Shown: piece by piece, positions 8,414 through 16,037 of the stretch | Position numbering within the stretch: the first letter of the stretch is position 1 | How the letters are laid out: every line of letters starts with the position of its first letter | Notes under the pieces: model-generated | The model's input: only the letters and a program-made list of their open reading frames with translations | Databases searched by the model: none | Told to the model about the DNA's origin: nothing | From: Spirochaeta sp. | Lineage (GTDB): Bacteria > Spirochaetota > Spirochaetia > DSM-2461 | Reading direction: 5' to 3' | Length of the DNA: 21,276 nucleotides | NCBI GenBank assembly: GCA_030592625.1 | Contig: JAUVIY010000007.1 | Location: forward strand, 1 to 21,276 | Program-made: the position numbers and the translations under genes

Positions 8414-9316
8414 AAATTCCTTTCTGGTCAGAAATGACTTCTGTGTACCCGGTTTTGTCGTTGATAAGGCAGCATACCGATTGGCAACAGATATGGCTTT
8501 GTCGATATCACCAGTCTCGAGATAGTAAACAGCGAAGCAGCCGACAAAAGCATCTCCGGCACCGGTAGAATCAAGGCTCTCCACCGAAAGGGGGGGGATG
8601 ATCTTGGTCCCGGATGGATCAACCAACATTGCACCTCGTTCGCCCATAGTAACAATGATGGTCTGAATCCCGGAATCCAAAAGATATTGACCAGCTTCGG
8701 CGATTTGCCCGGTAGTCTCAACCGGCATGCCCGTCAGTGTTTTAAGTTCGGACTCGTTGGGAACAAAGAAATCCACTGTCCTGATTCTATCAAGCGATAG
8801 ATACGGATCTGCCGGTGCCGGGTTCAACAGAACCGGAATGGACAACTTATTACACAAATCAATAGTGTAGTAGACCGTCTCAAGGTTTATTTCCAATTGA
8901 AGAATAACCAGGTCACTATTCTCGATATGCGAGCGAGCGTAGTCAATATCCGCCGGTTTGAGATCTTCGTTTGCACCCTTTATGATAAGGATACTATTAT
9001 TTGAGTCGGGATCAACAAATATTGGAGCGACACCGCTGGACTTTTCCGGTACCGTTTCAACATAATCGGTATTAATGCCATGGCTTCGAAGATTACTGAT
9101 CGTATTAGGGCCAAAGATATCGTCACCAACTTTCGAAATCATTCGTACATCTGCTTCAAGCATAGCAGCCGCTACCGCCTGATTGGCACCTTTGCCACCG
9201 AAACCCATACTGAAAGCGGGTGCGACAATCGTTTCACCGCGGTCGGGCATACGCTCAATATAGGTAATCAGATCAACCATGTTACTTCCAATGACGGTGA
9301 TACGGGGTTTATCCAC
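8408..9316 (-). CDS. PfkB-family sugar kinase, ribokinase-like
   Basis: A 302-aa cytoplasmic kinase expected to phosphorylate a sugar with ATP. The start is GTG (9314-9316) with AAGGAG six bases upstream. Seen: the N-terminal GSNMVDL strand, the sugar-binding signature GGKGANQ (40-46), VPNESE (NxxE, 187-190), and the anion-hole/catalytic motif DSTGAGDAF (249-257) with catalytic Asp255. These are typical of RbsK; the usual DTTGAGD has Ser in place of the first Thr. The gene is the last of the deoR-epimerase-kinase unit and starts 15 bp after the epimerase stop. Ribose is the default substrate for this subfamily, but the neighbouring importer is a CUT1-type system rather than RbsABC, so another pentose or hexose is equally possible. 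Confidence 0.88.
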   Translation of the reverse strand: MDKPRITVIGSNMVDLITYIERMPDRGETIVAPAFSMGFGGKGANQAVAAAMLEADVRMISKVGDDIFGPNTISNLRSHGINTDYVETVPEKSSGVAPIFVDPDSNNSILIIKGANEDLKPADIDYARSHIENSDLVILQLEINLETVYYTIDLCNKLSIPVLLNPAPADPYLSLDRIRTVDFFVPNESELKTLTGMPVETTGQIAEAGQYLLDSGIQTIIVTMGERGAMLVDPSGTKIIPPLSVESLDSTGAGDAFVGCFAVYYLETGDIDKAISVANRYAALSTTKPGTQKSFLTRKEFV

Positions 9317-9331
9317 TTTATGCTCCTTTTC

Positions 9332-10420
9332 CTAAAGTAATTCGATCTTTTGTCTTATTTGATCTGTCCTCTCGGGATCAACCGCGCCCACACGAACTTC
9401 AAACTCTTTTGTCTCTCCTGGTTGAATAACTTTTACGTTGCCTTTTTCTTTTTCTCGTATGTATCCTTCGGGACCTGAGGTTGCCGGGAGGGCCATGCCG
9501 TTAACTTTCTGGTCCTCATGTATCAGAATCCATCGAATAGTGTGATCAAGATCGCTCGGGCGATAACTCACGTAATCAGCGGTGCCGTCGCAATGCTTTT
9601 GGAGCATGTGGGTGAACCCATCCGTATCGGTCTTCAGATTCTTGACGAAAAAAACAACTTCCGGATCGTAGCTGTCCTCCGGTTTCAGAAAGCGTGTTTT
9701 CTCAGGATTCCGCTTCAGCTCTTCGAGCGTATTCAGAAACTCCGGCGTCGGTTTAACATGGGAAGGAATGCTGCTGCGTACTACCATGTCCTCAGGTGTC
9801 CATCCTGTAGCCTGTATAATTTCGGCGTTTTCCCCGGGGAAAAAATTGATATGACACAAGTACATCATATCCATGGGCTTACTTGCCTGGTTATATATCT
9901 GAATGTTCACACCGAGAACAAAATCATCCTCGTAGATTCGGACAGTAGGTTTGGCCGTGTATTTGTCGCCAAAAGCCTGAACGTACCTGTACATACCGGT
10001 CAGTGCGACATACAAACGCCCATCTTTATCAGTTCCAAATTCCAGCCACGCATCATCATAAAATGCTCCCGGTAACTCTCCATGGAGCGGATGATCGTCT
10101 TTCGGACCCGGTGTGCCCGTACGGCGAGCCCCACAGTGGTACAGAAAGGCGCCGTAAGATCCAAGAAGGTCGTTGGTGTAGACAGGGGCATCAAAAAAAT
10201 TTCTCATTTTCAGGCTGCGGCCCTGGAAAACAGCATCCCAGATCTGTTGTCCTTGATACGGCAGCAACACTAAGTAGCCAAATGGATTCTCAAATTGCAG
10301 AGCTTCCACACCGCTTTGGTAGCGAAAACGGTGTACACTTATCTTGCCGAATTTGAGTAACTGTTCCGGAGACACCGGAAAAGCGCTCCTTGTAAGACGA
10401 CATTCACCTGTAATTTGCAT
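9332..10420 (-). CDS. DUF4432 aldose 1-epimerase-like protein (YphB type)
   Basis: A 362-aa cytoplasmic protein of the DUF4432 group, related to galactose mutarotase in the beta-sandwich aldose-epimerase superfamily. Family features seen: YHCGARRTGTPG (93-105) and the strongly conserved HPLHGELP (110-117) with two His, then YLCHINFFPGEN in the centre and a C-terminal beta-rich end with GETKEFEVRVGAVDP. No signal peptide. The start ATG has an excellent GGGAGG about 5 nt upstream. Its place between a DeoR repressor and a sugar kinase, divergent from a sugar importer, suggests it interconverts anomers of the imported sugar before phosphorylation, or epimerises it; the exact reaction of this family is poorly defined, so this is inference. 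Confidence 0.82.
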   Translation of the reverse strand: MQITGECRLTRSAFPVSPEQLLKFGKISVHRFRYQSGVEALQFENPFGYLVLLPYQGQQIWDAVFQGRSLKMRNFFDAPVYTNDLLGSYGAFLYHCGARRTGTPGPKDDHPLHGELPGAFYDDAWLEFGTDKDGRLYVALTGMYRYVQAFGDKYTAKPTVRIYEDDFVLGVNIQIYNQASKPMDMMYLCHINFFPGENAEIIQATGWTPEDMVVRSSIPSHVKPTPEFLNTLEELKRNPEKTRFLKPEDSYDPEVVFFVKNLKTDTDGFTHMLQKHCDGTADYVSYRPSDLDHTIRWILIHEDQKVNGMALPATSGPEGYIREKEKGNVKVIQPGETKEFEVRVGAVDPERTDQIRQKIELL

Positions 10421-10476
10421 AACACCTCCCTATTGAAGGGCTTGGATTTGTGAAAATAATAACATAGCAAAGAAGG

Positions 10477-11253
10477 TTATGCTATAATTAATTCTATGCT
10501 CAGTTCACGCAAAACATTGCGATGTTCCCGCGAAAGTCCCTGGTCGGTTACTATGGTATCGAAACTGCTGAGATCGGCAAAATACTCCGATCGGATCATT
10601 CCGAACTTTGAGGAGTCTGCTACCAGTATTTTCTGTACAGAGGACTCAATGACCGCTTTTTTTGTTTCCCGTTCATATGCATTCCGGCAGGTTACACCAA
10701 AATCCTGTGTAATTCCGGCTGCAGAAATGAAAGCTTTTGTGGCACGATATCGCTGGATCATTGAAATACCTTCAGGACTTTCAAACATAAGTGTATTTAA
10801 ATGAAGATTACCGCCGGCAAAAACGGACCGAATATTTCCCATACACGCCGTTTTAGTGATAACATTGAGCGAATAAGACAAAATTGTAAGCTGTAGATCA
10901 GAAGAAATACTCGCCGCAAGACATTCTGTTGTGGAGCCACTGTCAATAATCAAGGTATCGTGGTTTTCGATCAGAGCTGCAGCACGTATTCCGATTAGCT
11001 GTTTGCTTTCTGAATGCTGAGCTCCTGCGGTATGAAGAGAGTACGGTGTTTCTGCACATCCAGCAGAAAATCGTTGGCTCAGAATAACACCTCCGTGTAT
11101 AAGACGTACCTGATCTTCAGATACCATCTGCTCCAGATCGCGACGTACCGTCATATGTGATACGTCCAGATTACGGGACAGTACCTGAACCTGCAGACCA
11201 TTTTCCTTTTGCAGCATTTTGAGAATCTTTTCGATACGAGCTTCTTTCTTCAC
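10477..11253 (-). CDS. DeoR-family transcriptional repressor
   Basis: A 258-aa DNA-binding repressor that usually responds to a phosphorylated sugar. The GTG at 11251-11253 is chosen because it places the family N-terminus (KKEARIEKILKMLQKENG) directly after the start; the frame is open to 11397 but that extension is not family-like and crosses the divergent promoters. Seen: a winged HTH (about 20-41, SRNLDVSHMTVRRDLEQM) and a C-terminal sensor domain with DSGSTTECLA (DSGSTT 104-109), the phosphosugar-binding loop. No ribosome-binding site precedes the GTG, and a TATACT -10 box lies only 9 nt upstream, so the mRNA is probably leaderless. It begins the repressor-epimerase-kinase unit and likely controls both this unit and the divergent transporter. 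Confidence 0.87.
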   Translation of the reverse strand: MKKEARIEKILKMLQKENGLQVQVLSRNLDVSHMTVRRDLEQMVSEDQVRLIHGGVILSQRFSAGCAETPYSLHTAGAQHSESKQLIGIRAAALIENHDTLIIDSGSTTECLAASISSDLQLTILSYSLNVITKTACMGNIRSVFAGGNLHLNTLMFESPEGISMIQRYRATKAFISAAGITQDFGVTCRNAYERETKKAVIESSVQKILVADSSKFGMIRSEYFADLSSFDTIVTDQGLSREHRNVLRELSIELIIA

Positions 11254-11262
11254 CGTAATAAT

Positions 11263-11268
11263 AGTATA
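11263..11268 (-). promoter_or_regulatory. -10 box of the deoR-family gene, near-leaderless start
   Basis: TATACT on the minus strand (complement of 11263-11268) matches the sigma-70 -10 consensus at 5 of 6. Nine bases separate it from the GTG. A normal start 6-9 bases downstream would fall at or within three bases of the GTG. A -35 box is weak (TTTGTT at 18 bp). Confidence 0.5.
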
Positions 11269-11307
11269 ACAGAAAGTTAAATAAACAACAAAGAGTAAAT
11301 ATTTTGA

Positions 11308-11336
11308 TTGACAGTTAACATTTCGCAACATATAAT
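11308..11336 (+). promoter_or_regulatory. Perfect consensus sigma-70 promoter of the ABC importer operon
   Basis: TTGACA (11308-11313), a 17-bp spacer, then TATAAT (11331-11336): both hexamers and the spacing are exact consensus. The predicted start is near 11343, about 20 nt before the first ATPase ATG, with AAGGA at 11351-11355 as ribosome-binding site. The palindrome GTTAAC (11314-11319) abuts the -35 box inside the spacer and is a candidate repressor half-site. Confidence 0.88.
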
Positions 11337-11363
11337 TTCTCAAGAATTTGAAGGAAACACGAT

Positions 11364-12461
11364 ATGAGTGAGTACCTGGAGATTCGAAACATAACAAAAG
11401 AGTATACGCCGGGAAAGGGTATTAATGATGTATCTTTTTCCTGCACAGAAGGGAGTTTTACCGTCATACTCGGCCCGTCCGGTGCGGGCAAGACTACGAC
11501 GTTGAGTGTTCTGGCCGGTTTCCTCCAAACAACCAGCGGTGATATTGTCATGAACGGGCACAGTATCAGAAATCTGAAAACCCGGGAACGGAACGTGTCC
11601 ATGGCATTTGAGGATTATGCACTGTATCCAACCCATTCAATTTTTGAAAATATCGCATCCCCTTTACGAGCACGTAAGATGGACAACGAAACAATTTCAA
11701 AAAAGGTTAAAGCTATCGCCCAGCTCGTTGGGATAGACGAGCATCTTGAAAAATTTCCTTCCCAGGTGAGTGGCGGACAAAAACAAAGAACTGGTCTCGC
11801 ACGGTGTCTTGTTCGTGACGCGGATGTTTACCTTCTGGATGAACCGATTGCACATCTCGACGCGAAATTGCGTCATCGCATGCGTGGGGAATTCAAACGC
11901 ATTCACAAAGAACTCGGGAAAACGATGGTCTATGTCAGTCACGACTATCGTGAAGCCCTCGCTCTTGCCGATATGGTGATTGTTATGAATAAGGGTTCAA
12001 TTGTGCAGATTGGCCCCCCGGAAGAAGTTTTTTCGCAGCCGAAAAATACTTTTGTCGCAACACTCCTCGGGGATCCCCCGATGAATCTTGTTCAATTCGA
12101 TCATATTACGGTCAAGAACGGTACATTATCATTAATCGGAAAGGATTTTGAGTCTTCGGTGAAAGGATGTCGTTTCCCCGACATGAAAGCAGACGGAGTG
12201 AGTTTGGGATTTCGTGATTTTACGGTCGAGCTGGTGGCAAAGGCAGGGAAAAACACTATACCTGGATCGGTGTATGTTTTCGAACCGATCGAAGACCAGA
12301 TTATATTTACCATTTCAATAGCTGAAAACCGTGTTCGCGTCCGAACCCCGAGAAACATAAAATTTGATTTGAATGAAGAGGTTCATATTAAACTCAACCC
12401 GGAGACAATTCACCTTTTCGATAATCGCTCTGGAGACAACCTCGAGTATAGGGAAGAGTAA
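11364..12461 (+). CDS. Sugar ABC importer ATPase 1, MalK/UgpC-like (CUT1)
   Basis: A 365-aa cytoplasmic ATPase subunit that powers the permease pair encoded downstream. Seen: Walker A GPSGAGKTT (37-45), ABC signature VSGGQKQR (135-142), Walker B VYLLDEP with catalytic Glu160, D-loop AHLD, and switch His in VSHDYREA. A C-terminal TOBE/MalK-type regulatory region covers about 235-365. The Q-loop position, Gln in MalK (MVFQSYALYPH), is Glu83 here (MAFEDYALYP). Start ATG follows AAGGA by 8 nt. It is the first gene of the plus operon; the paralogous second ATPase starts 2 bp after its stop. Two distinct ATPases in one operon resemble the glycerol importer GlpST of rhizobia, which suggests an ATPase heterodimer; the substrate is unknown. 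Confidence 0.92.
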   Translation: MSEYLEIRNITKEYTPGKGINDVSFSCTEGSFTVILGPSGAGKTTTLSVLAGFLQTTSGDIVMNGHSIRNLKTRERNVSMAFEDYALYPTHSIFENIASPLRARKMDNETISKKVKAIAQLVGIDEHLEKFPSQVSGGQKQRTGLARCLVRDADVYLLDEPIAHLDAKLRHRMRGEFKRIHKELGKTMVYVSHDYREALALADMVIVMNKGSIVQIGPPEEVFSQPKNTFVATLLGDPPMNLVQFDHITVKNGTLSLIGKDFESSVKGCRFPDMKADGVSLGFRDFTVELVAKAGKNTIPGSVYVFEPIEDQIIFTISIAENRVRVRTPRNIKFDLNEEVHIKLNPETIHLFDNRSGDNLEYREE

Positions 12462-12463
12462 AG

Positions 12464-13552
12464 ATGGGGCAAGTAAAACTTGATAAAGTGTGGAAACTCT
12501 ATGGCAATTTTGAAGCAGTAAAGGGGATATCCCTTGAGATTCACGACGGTGAGTTTGTTTCATTGCTGGGGCCTTCCGGTTGTGGTAAAACCTCAACTCT
12601 CAGAATGGTTGCCGGGTTAGAGGAAATCTCCCGTGGAGAGGCCTACATTGACGGGGTGCTGATAAATAACCTCGATCCGGGGAACCGGCATGTTGCCATG
12701 GCATATGAATCGTACGCATTGTATCCGCACTTGAACGTGTTCGAAAATATCGCCTATCCCTTGCGAGTACGAAAAGTCCCTAATGCCGAGATCAAATCCA
12801 GAGTGGAAGAAATCTGCGACTCTCTCGGAATCAGCCAATATCTGACAGATTTTCCATCGGCGCTGAGTGGAGGCGCTCAGCAAAGGACCGGACTTGCCAG
12901 GGCACTTATTCGTCCTGCTTCGGTATATCTCCTTGATGAAGTTTTATCTCATCTGGATGCAACGGAACGTACAATGCTCCGCGCTGAAATAAGACGAATT
13001 CAGAAGCTCATGGATCTTACTGCACTGTTTGTTACCCACGATCAGCTGGAAGCGTTGGCGATGTCGGACCGTATCATCGTCATGAACGACGGAGAGATTC
13101 AACAAATTGGTACACCGGAAGAGATCTACGATACACCGGCGAACCTGTTTGTAGCCGAGTTTGTCGGTGAGCCACCAATGAACATCATACGAATCCAGAG
13201 AAAAACCGAAGACAGGAAAAATTATCTGATCGTGGCGGGACAAAAACTGGACACCGCTAAACTAGGCCTTCAGTGGATTCCTGATCTGGATAATTTTTTT
13301 CTCGGGATACGTCCGAAAAATATCAACCGGTCCAACAATGGTATTGACGGTGGTATCAGTGGACAGGTTCATACTTATGAAATGCTGGGTGATCATACAT
13401 TGTGTTCTATAGATTTAGGGAATAATGATCTTGTATTCCTTATTGATACTTTTGACACGCAACTGGATCTGGATCAACCCATAACAATATCACTGACACC
13501 GGAAAACGTGTTGTTTTACGATATGAATAGTAGTGAATTACTGCATCGTTAA
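12464..13552 (+). CDS. Sugar ABC importer ATPase 2, MalK-like with atypical signature
   Basis: A 362-aa second ATPase paralogous to the preceding one. Seen: Walker A GPSGCGKTST (36-45), Walker B VYLLDEV with catalytic Glu159, D-loop SHLD, switch His in VTHDQLEA, and a TOBE-like C-terminal region (about 230-362). Two deviations from MalK: the Q-loop Gln is Glu82 (MAYESYALYP), and the signature reads LSGGAQQR (134-141) with Ala for the usual Gln; the Pro after the Walker B DE is Val. Catalytic residues are kept, so it should hydrolyse ATP. Start ATG has GGAAGAG upstream within the end of the first ATPase gene. Most likely it pairs with ATPase 1 in an asymmetric dimer. Confidence 0.92.
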   Translation: MGQVKLDKVWKLYGNFEAVKGISLEIHDGEFVSLLGPSGCGKTSTLRMVAGLEEISRGEAYIDGVLINNLDPGNRHVAMAYESYALYPHLNVFENIAYPLRVRKVPNAEIKSRVEEICDSLGISQYLTDFPSALSGGAQQRTGLARALIRPASVYLLDEVLSHLDATERTMLRAEIRRIQKLMDLTALFVTHDQLEALAMSDRIIVMNDGEIQQIGTPEEIYDTPANLFVAEFVGEPPMNIIRIQRKTEDRKNYLIVAGQKLDTAKLGLQWIPDLDNFFLGIRPKNINRSNNGIDGGISGQVHTYEMLGDHTLCSIDLGNNDLVFLIDTFDTQLDLDQPITISLTPENVLFYDMNSSELLHR

Positions 13553-13602
13553 TAAGAAGCGATGCATGCATTAACAATCTATATACCTGTGAGGAGGTAT
13601 CT

Positions 13603-15054
13603 ATGTCGGGTTTAAAAAGGTCAATGATCATCTTAGCAATGATCATTCTCGTTATGAGTGGTTCACTCTGGGCTGGTGGTGATCAAGAAGCTGCAAAGGA
13701 AGACGCTACTGTGAGGCTTGCCGTATTTGGTGATCAGGGTCACAATCTGGTGCCTTTTGAGTGGATCGAAGAAGAAGCCGCAGAAATGGGGATCGAATTA
13801 GAGGTTATCGGCGTACCGTTTACCGCTGTGTACGAAAAACTGAAAACAGAGTTTGTCGGCGGAACTGGTGCGTATGACCTGGTTGTTTTCTATCCGAGTT
13901 ATCTTGGGGAATTTGCGGAATTTGGATATCTTCAGCCCCTTGATAAATTCTTTGGAAACTACGATCCAGATATCGACGATATTGTTCCTGCTTACAAGGA
14001 TCTGTACTGCAGCTATGCCGGCGATATTTATGCCCTACCCTATGATGGTGATGTACTTAACTTCTACTATCGCCGCGATCTGTTCGACGACGCTGCTGAG
14101 AAAGCTGCTTTTCAAGCAGCATACGGTCGTACCCTTGAAGTACCAGAGACATGGGATGAGGCTCTTGAGGTTGCGGAGTTTTTTACTCGTAGTGCCGGTG
14201 AATCACTTATGGGCAAACCTCTCGATCAGGATATGTATGGATTCTCATTCCTTGGAACACGCGGTTTTGCCTATGGATGGTGGCTTAATATTTTTGGTGC
14301 AATGGGCGGAGCGTACTTTGATCGTAATATGAACCCCCAGATCAATTCCCAAGCCGGCATAGACGCACTGAACATGCTGGCGGAATTGAAACGTTTCTCG
14401 CCGCCGGACGTGATGAATATGGGCTACGAAGAACTGAAAAATGCATTTTTGCATGGGCAGCTTGCCACGATGGTTCAGTGGTCTGATATCTGGAAAAAAG
14501 CAAATGACGCCTCCATTTCCCACATCGTCGGAAACTGCGGTGTGGCGCAGATGCCCGGAATGGTACAAGCAGACGGCAGTATCCTTCGCCGTGCAGCGGG
14601 TCCGGTTGGTCGTGTTATCGGTATACCAACAACTACGAAACACGCAGAAGAAGCGTACTGGGTGGCGTGGAAACTTACAACCGATATAAGCCTCGAGACT
14701 GTTTCGACTTCAGCTACCGGCCTTGATCCATACCGCTATTCCCACGTGGAGAACGCTGCGGCCTTCGAAGAATTTGGACCGGCCTGGGAAGCCGAGGCGT
14801 ATCTGTCGGCTGTCATGGATAACTTGGGTGTGCTGTATCCGGATCTCAACATCCCTGGAGCCGCTGAGTATCTCGACACACTTGATATTGCGGTAACCAG
14901 CGCTCTATCCGGGACTATAAGCGCAAAGCAGGCTCTTGACGAGGCTGCCGTACGATGGGACCAGACTACCGATACTCTGGGTCGGGAAAAACAAACGAAA
15001 ATATTTAACAACATGCTTGACATCTGGGCAAAATACGGTTTCTGGGAAGACTGA
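13603..15054 (+). CDS. Extracellular sugar-binding protein of the ABC importer (family 1)
   Basis: A 483-aa secreted solute-binding protein that captures the sugar outside the inner membrane and delivers it to the permeases. Seen: a signal peptide (about 1-24: basic KR, hydrophobic IILAMIILVMSG, end SLWA before GGDQEAA), with no lipobox Cys, so it is predicted to be cleaved by signal peptidase I; then a binding fold with YDLVVFYPSYLGEFAEFGYLQPL near the first hinge and AYWVAWKLTTD near the C-terminal half. Trp/Tyr/Phe-rich stretches (GWWLNIFG) suit carbohydrate stacking. An excellent GAGGAGGT lies 4 nt before the ATG, the best site in the operon, fitting high expression. The 50-bp gap to the ATPase gene shows no terminator, and a strong hairpin follows the stop. 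Confidence 0.9.
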   Translation: MSGLKRSMIILAMIILVMSGSLWAGGDQEAAKEDATVRLAVFGDQGHNLVPFEWIEEEAAEMGIELEVIGVPFTAVYEKLKTEFVGGTGAYDLVVFYPSYLGEFAEFGYLQPLDKFFGNYDPDIDDIVPAYKDLYCSYAGDIYALPYDGDVLNFYYRRDLFDDAAEKAAFQAAYGRTLEVPETWDEALEVAEFFTRSAGESLMGKPLDQDMYGFSFLGTRGFAYGWWLNIFGAMGGAYFDRNMNPQINSQAGIDALNMLAELKRFSPPDVMNMGYEELKNAFLHGQLATMVQWSDIWKKANDASISHIVGNCGVAQMPGMVQADGSILRRAAGPVGRVIGIPTTTKHAEEAYWVAWKLTTDISLETVSTSATGLDPYRYSHVENAAAFEEFGPAWEAEAYLSAVMDNLGVLYPDLNIPGAAEYLDTLDIAVTSALSGTISAKQALDEAAVRWDQTTDTLGREKQTKIFNNMLDIWAKYGFWED

Positions 15055-15070
15055 CCCCCTAATAATTTAC

Positions 15071-15100
15071 GGGGGATACTCACTACCGGGAGTATCCCCC
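15071..15100 (+). promoter_or_regulatory. Intercistronic hairpin after the binding-protein gene
   Basis: GGGGGATACTC (15071-15081) and GAGTATCCCCC (15090-15100) form a perfect 11-bp stem with an 8-nt loop. No T-run follows, so it is not a full terminator. An overlapping alternative pairs CCCCC (15055-15059) with GGGGG (15071-15075). Hairpins in this position commonly protect binding-protein mRNA or cause partial termination, giving more binding protein than permease. Confidence 0.65.
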
Positions 15101-15134
15101 CATTTGTGACAAGATGTCACACAGAGGAACGTCA

Positions 15135-16037
15135 ATGTCTAAATTGCAAGGCAACACAGCCATTCAACGGAGTGAACATAGATTTGCGATAATAACGGCA
15201 CTGCCGGGATTGATCGCCCTGATCGTATTGGTAGCAGGACCACTCCTCTACATGTTTTTCAATAGTCTCTTCATTAAAACGTTGGCCGCTCCGATTCCTC
15301 CGCAATTTAACTGGTTTGGTAACTATGGAAAGGTGTTATCGGACAGCCGATTCTGGAATGCTTTCAAAAACACGATGATAATTATGGGCGTGGGAATCCC
15401 TGTTCAGGCTTTCTTAGGTCTGACAATTGCTTTGCTTCTTTCAAAACCCTTTCCCGGAAGTCGAGTCATCGTGGCAATGTTTCTAATACCAGTAATGATT
15501 ACGCCGATCGTTTCCGGATTTCAGTGGAAGATAATTCTCAACCAGCGTTTTGGACCGATGAACTACCTTCTGGGTATTTTAATTGGAATGGAACCAAAAT
15601 CGTGGCTTGCGGAACCCTTCCTTGCTATGGTGTCAATTCTCATTATGGATACCTGGCAATGGACACCATTCGTGACAGTGGTGCTTTTGGCAGGACTTTC
15701 TGCGATTCCGAAACAAGTCTACGAGGCTTCGAGTGTGGATGGATCTACTATGTGGGGAACATTGTGGCGGGTAACACTCCCACTATTGAAACCGATGTTC
15801 ACCCTGGTGGTGTTGCTGAGGATTATTTTTATCTTCAAAATTTTTGATCCCGTGTACATTCTTACAGGGGGCGGACCGGGAATCTCTACCGAAACACTCA
15901 GTCTGTTAACATATATAACCGGATTTAAGAATTTTAATGTCGGTATAACTTCGACACTGGCAGTTGTCCAGCTAATCGCGATGGTAATCATAGCAAAATT
16001 GTTTATGAAACTTGTCATGGGAAGAAAGGAACGATAG
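15135..16037 (+). CDS. Sugar ABC importer permease 1 (MalF/UgpA-like)
   Basis: A 300-aa inner-membrane subunit that forms the translocation channel with permease 2. Six or so hydrophobic segments are visible (for example LIALIVLVAGPLLYMFF, and the C-terminal end near VVQLIAMVIIAKLFMKLVM). The cytoplasmic EAA loop that docks the ATPase is YEASSVDGSTMWGTLWRVTLPLL, with Glu197 to Gly203. GGGPGISTETLSLLTYITGF is a family-typical C-terminal stretch. The ATG at 15135 is preferred because GAGG lies 7 nt upstream; an earlier in-frame ATG at 15114 sits in the loop of a small inverted repeat and lacks a site. It directly abuts permease 2. Confidence 0.92.
   Translation: MSKLQGNTAIQRSEHRFAIITALPGLIALIVLVAGPLLYMFFNSLFIKTLAAPIPPQFNWFGNYGKVLSDSRFWNAFKNTMIIMGVGIPVQAFLGLTIALLLSKPFPGSRVIVAMFLIPVMITPIVSGFQWKIILNQRFGPMNYLLGILIGMEPKSWLAEPFLAMVSILIMDTWQWTPFVTVVLLAGLSAIPKQVYEASSVDGSTMWGTLWRVTLPLLKPMFTLVVLLRIIFIFKIFDPVYILTGGGPGISTETLSLLTYITGFKNFNVGITSTLAVVQLIAMVIIAKLFMKLVMGRKER

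Noticed and set aside
10464..10485. 6-bp hairpin (ATAGCA/TGCTAT) at the end of the deoR-type gene
   Set aside because: Short, A+T-rich stem with interrupted T-run; too weak to call a terminator inside a likely operon.
15105..15121. CRP-like TGTGA ... TCACA sequence
   Set aside because: The spacing is 7 bases rather than the 6 of the CRP consensus, and it lies inside the operon with no promoter next to it. Kept only as an RNA inverted repeat.
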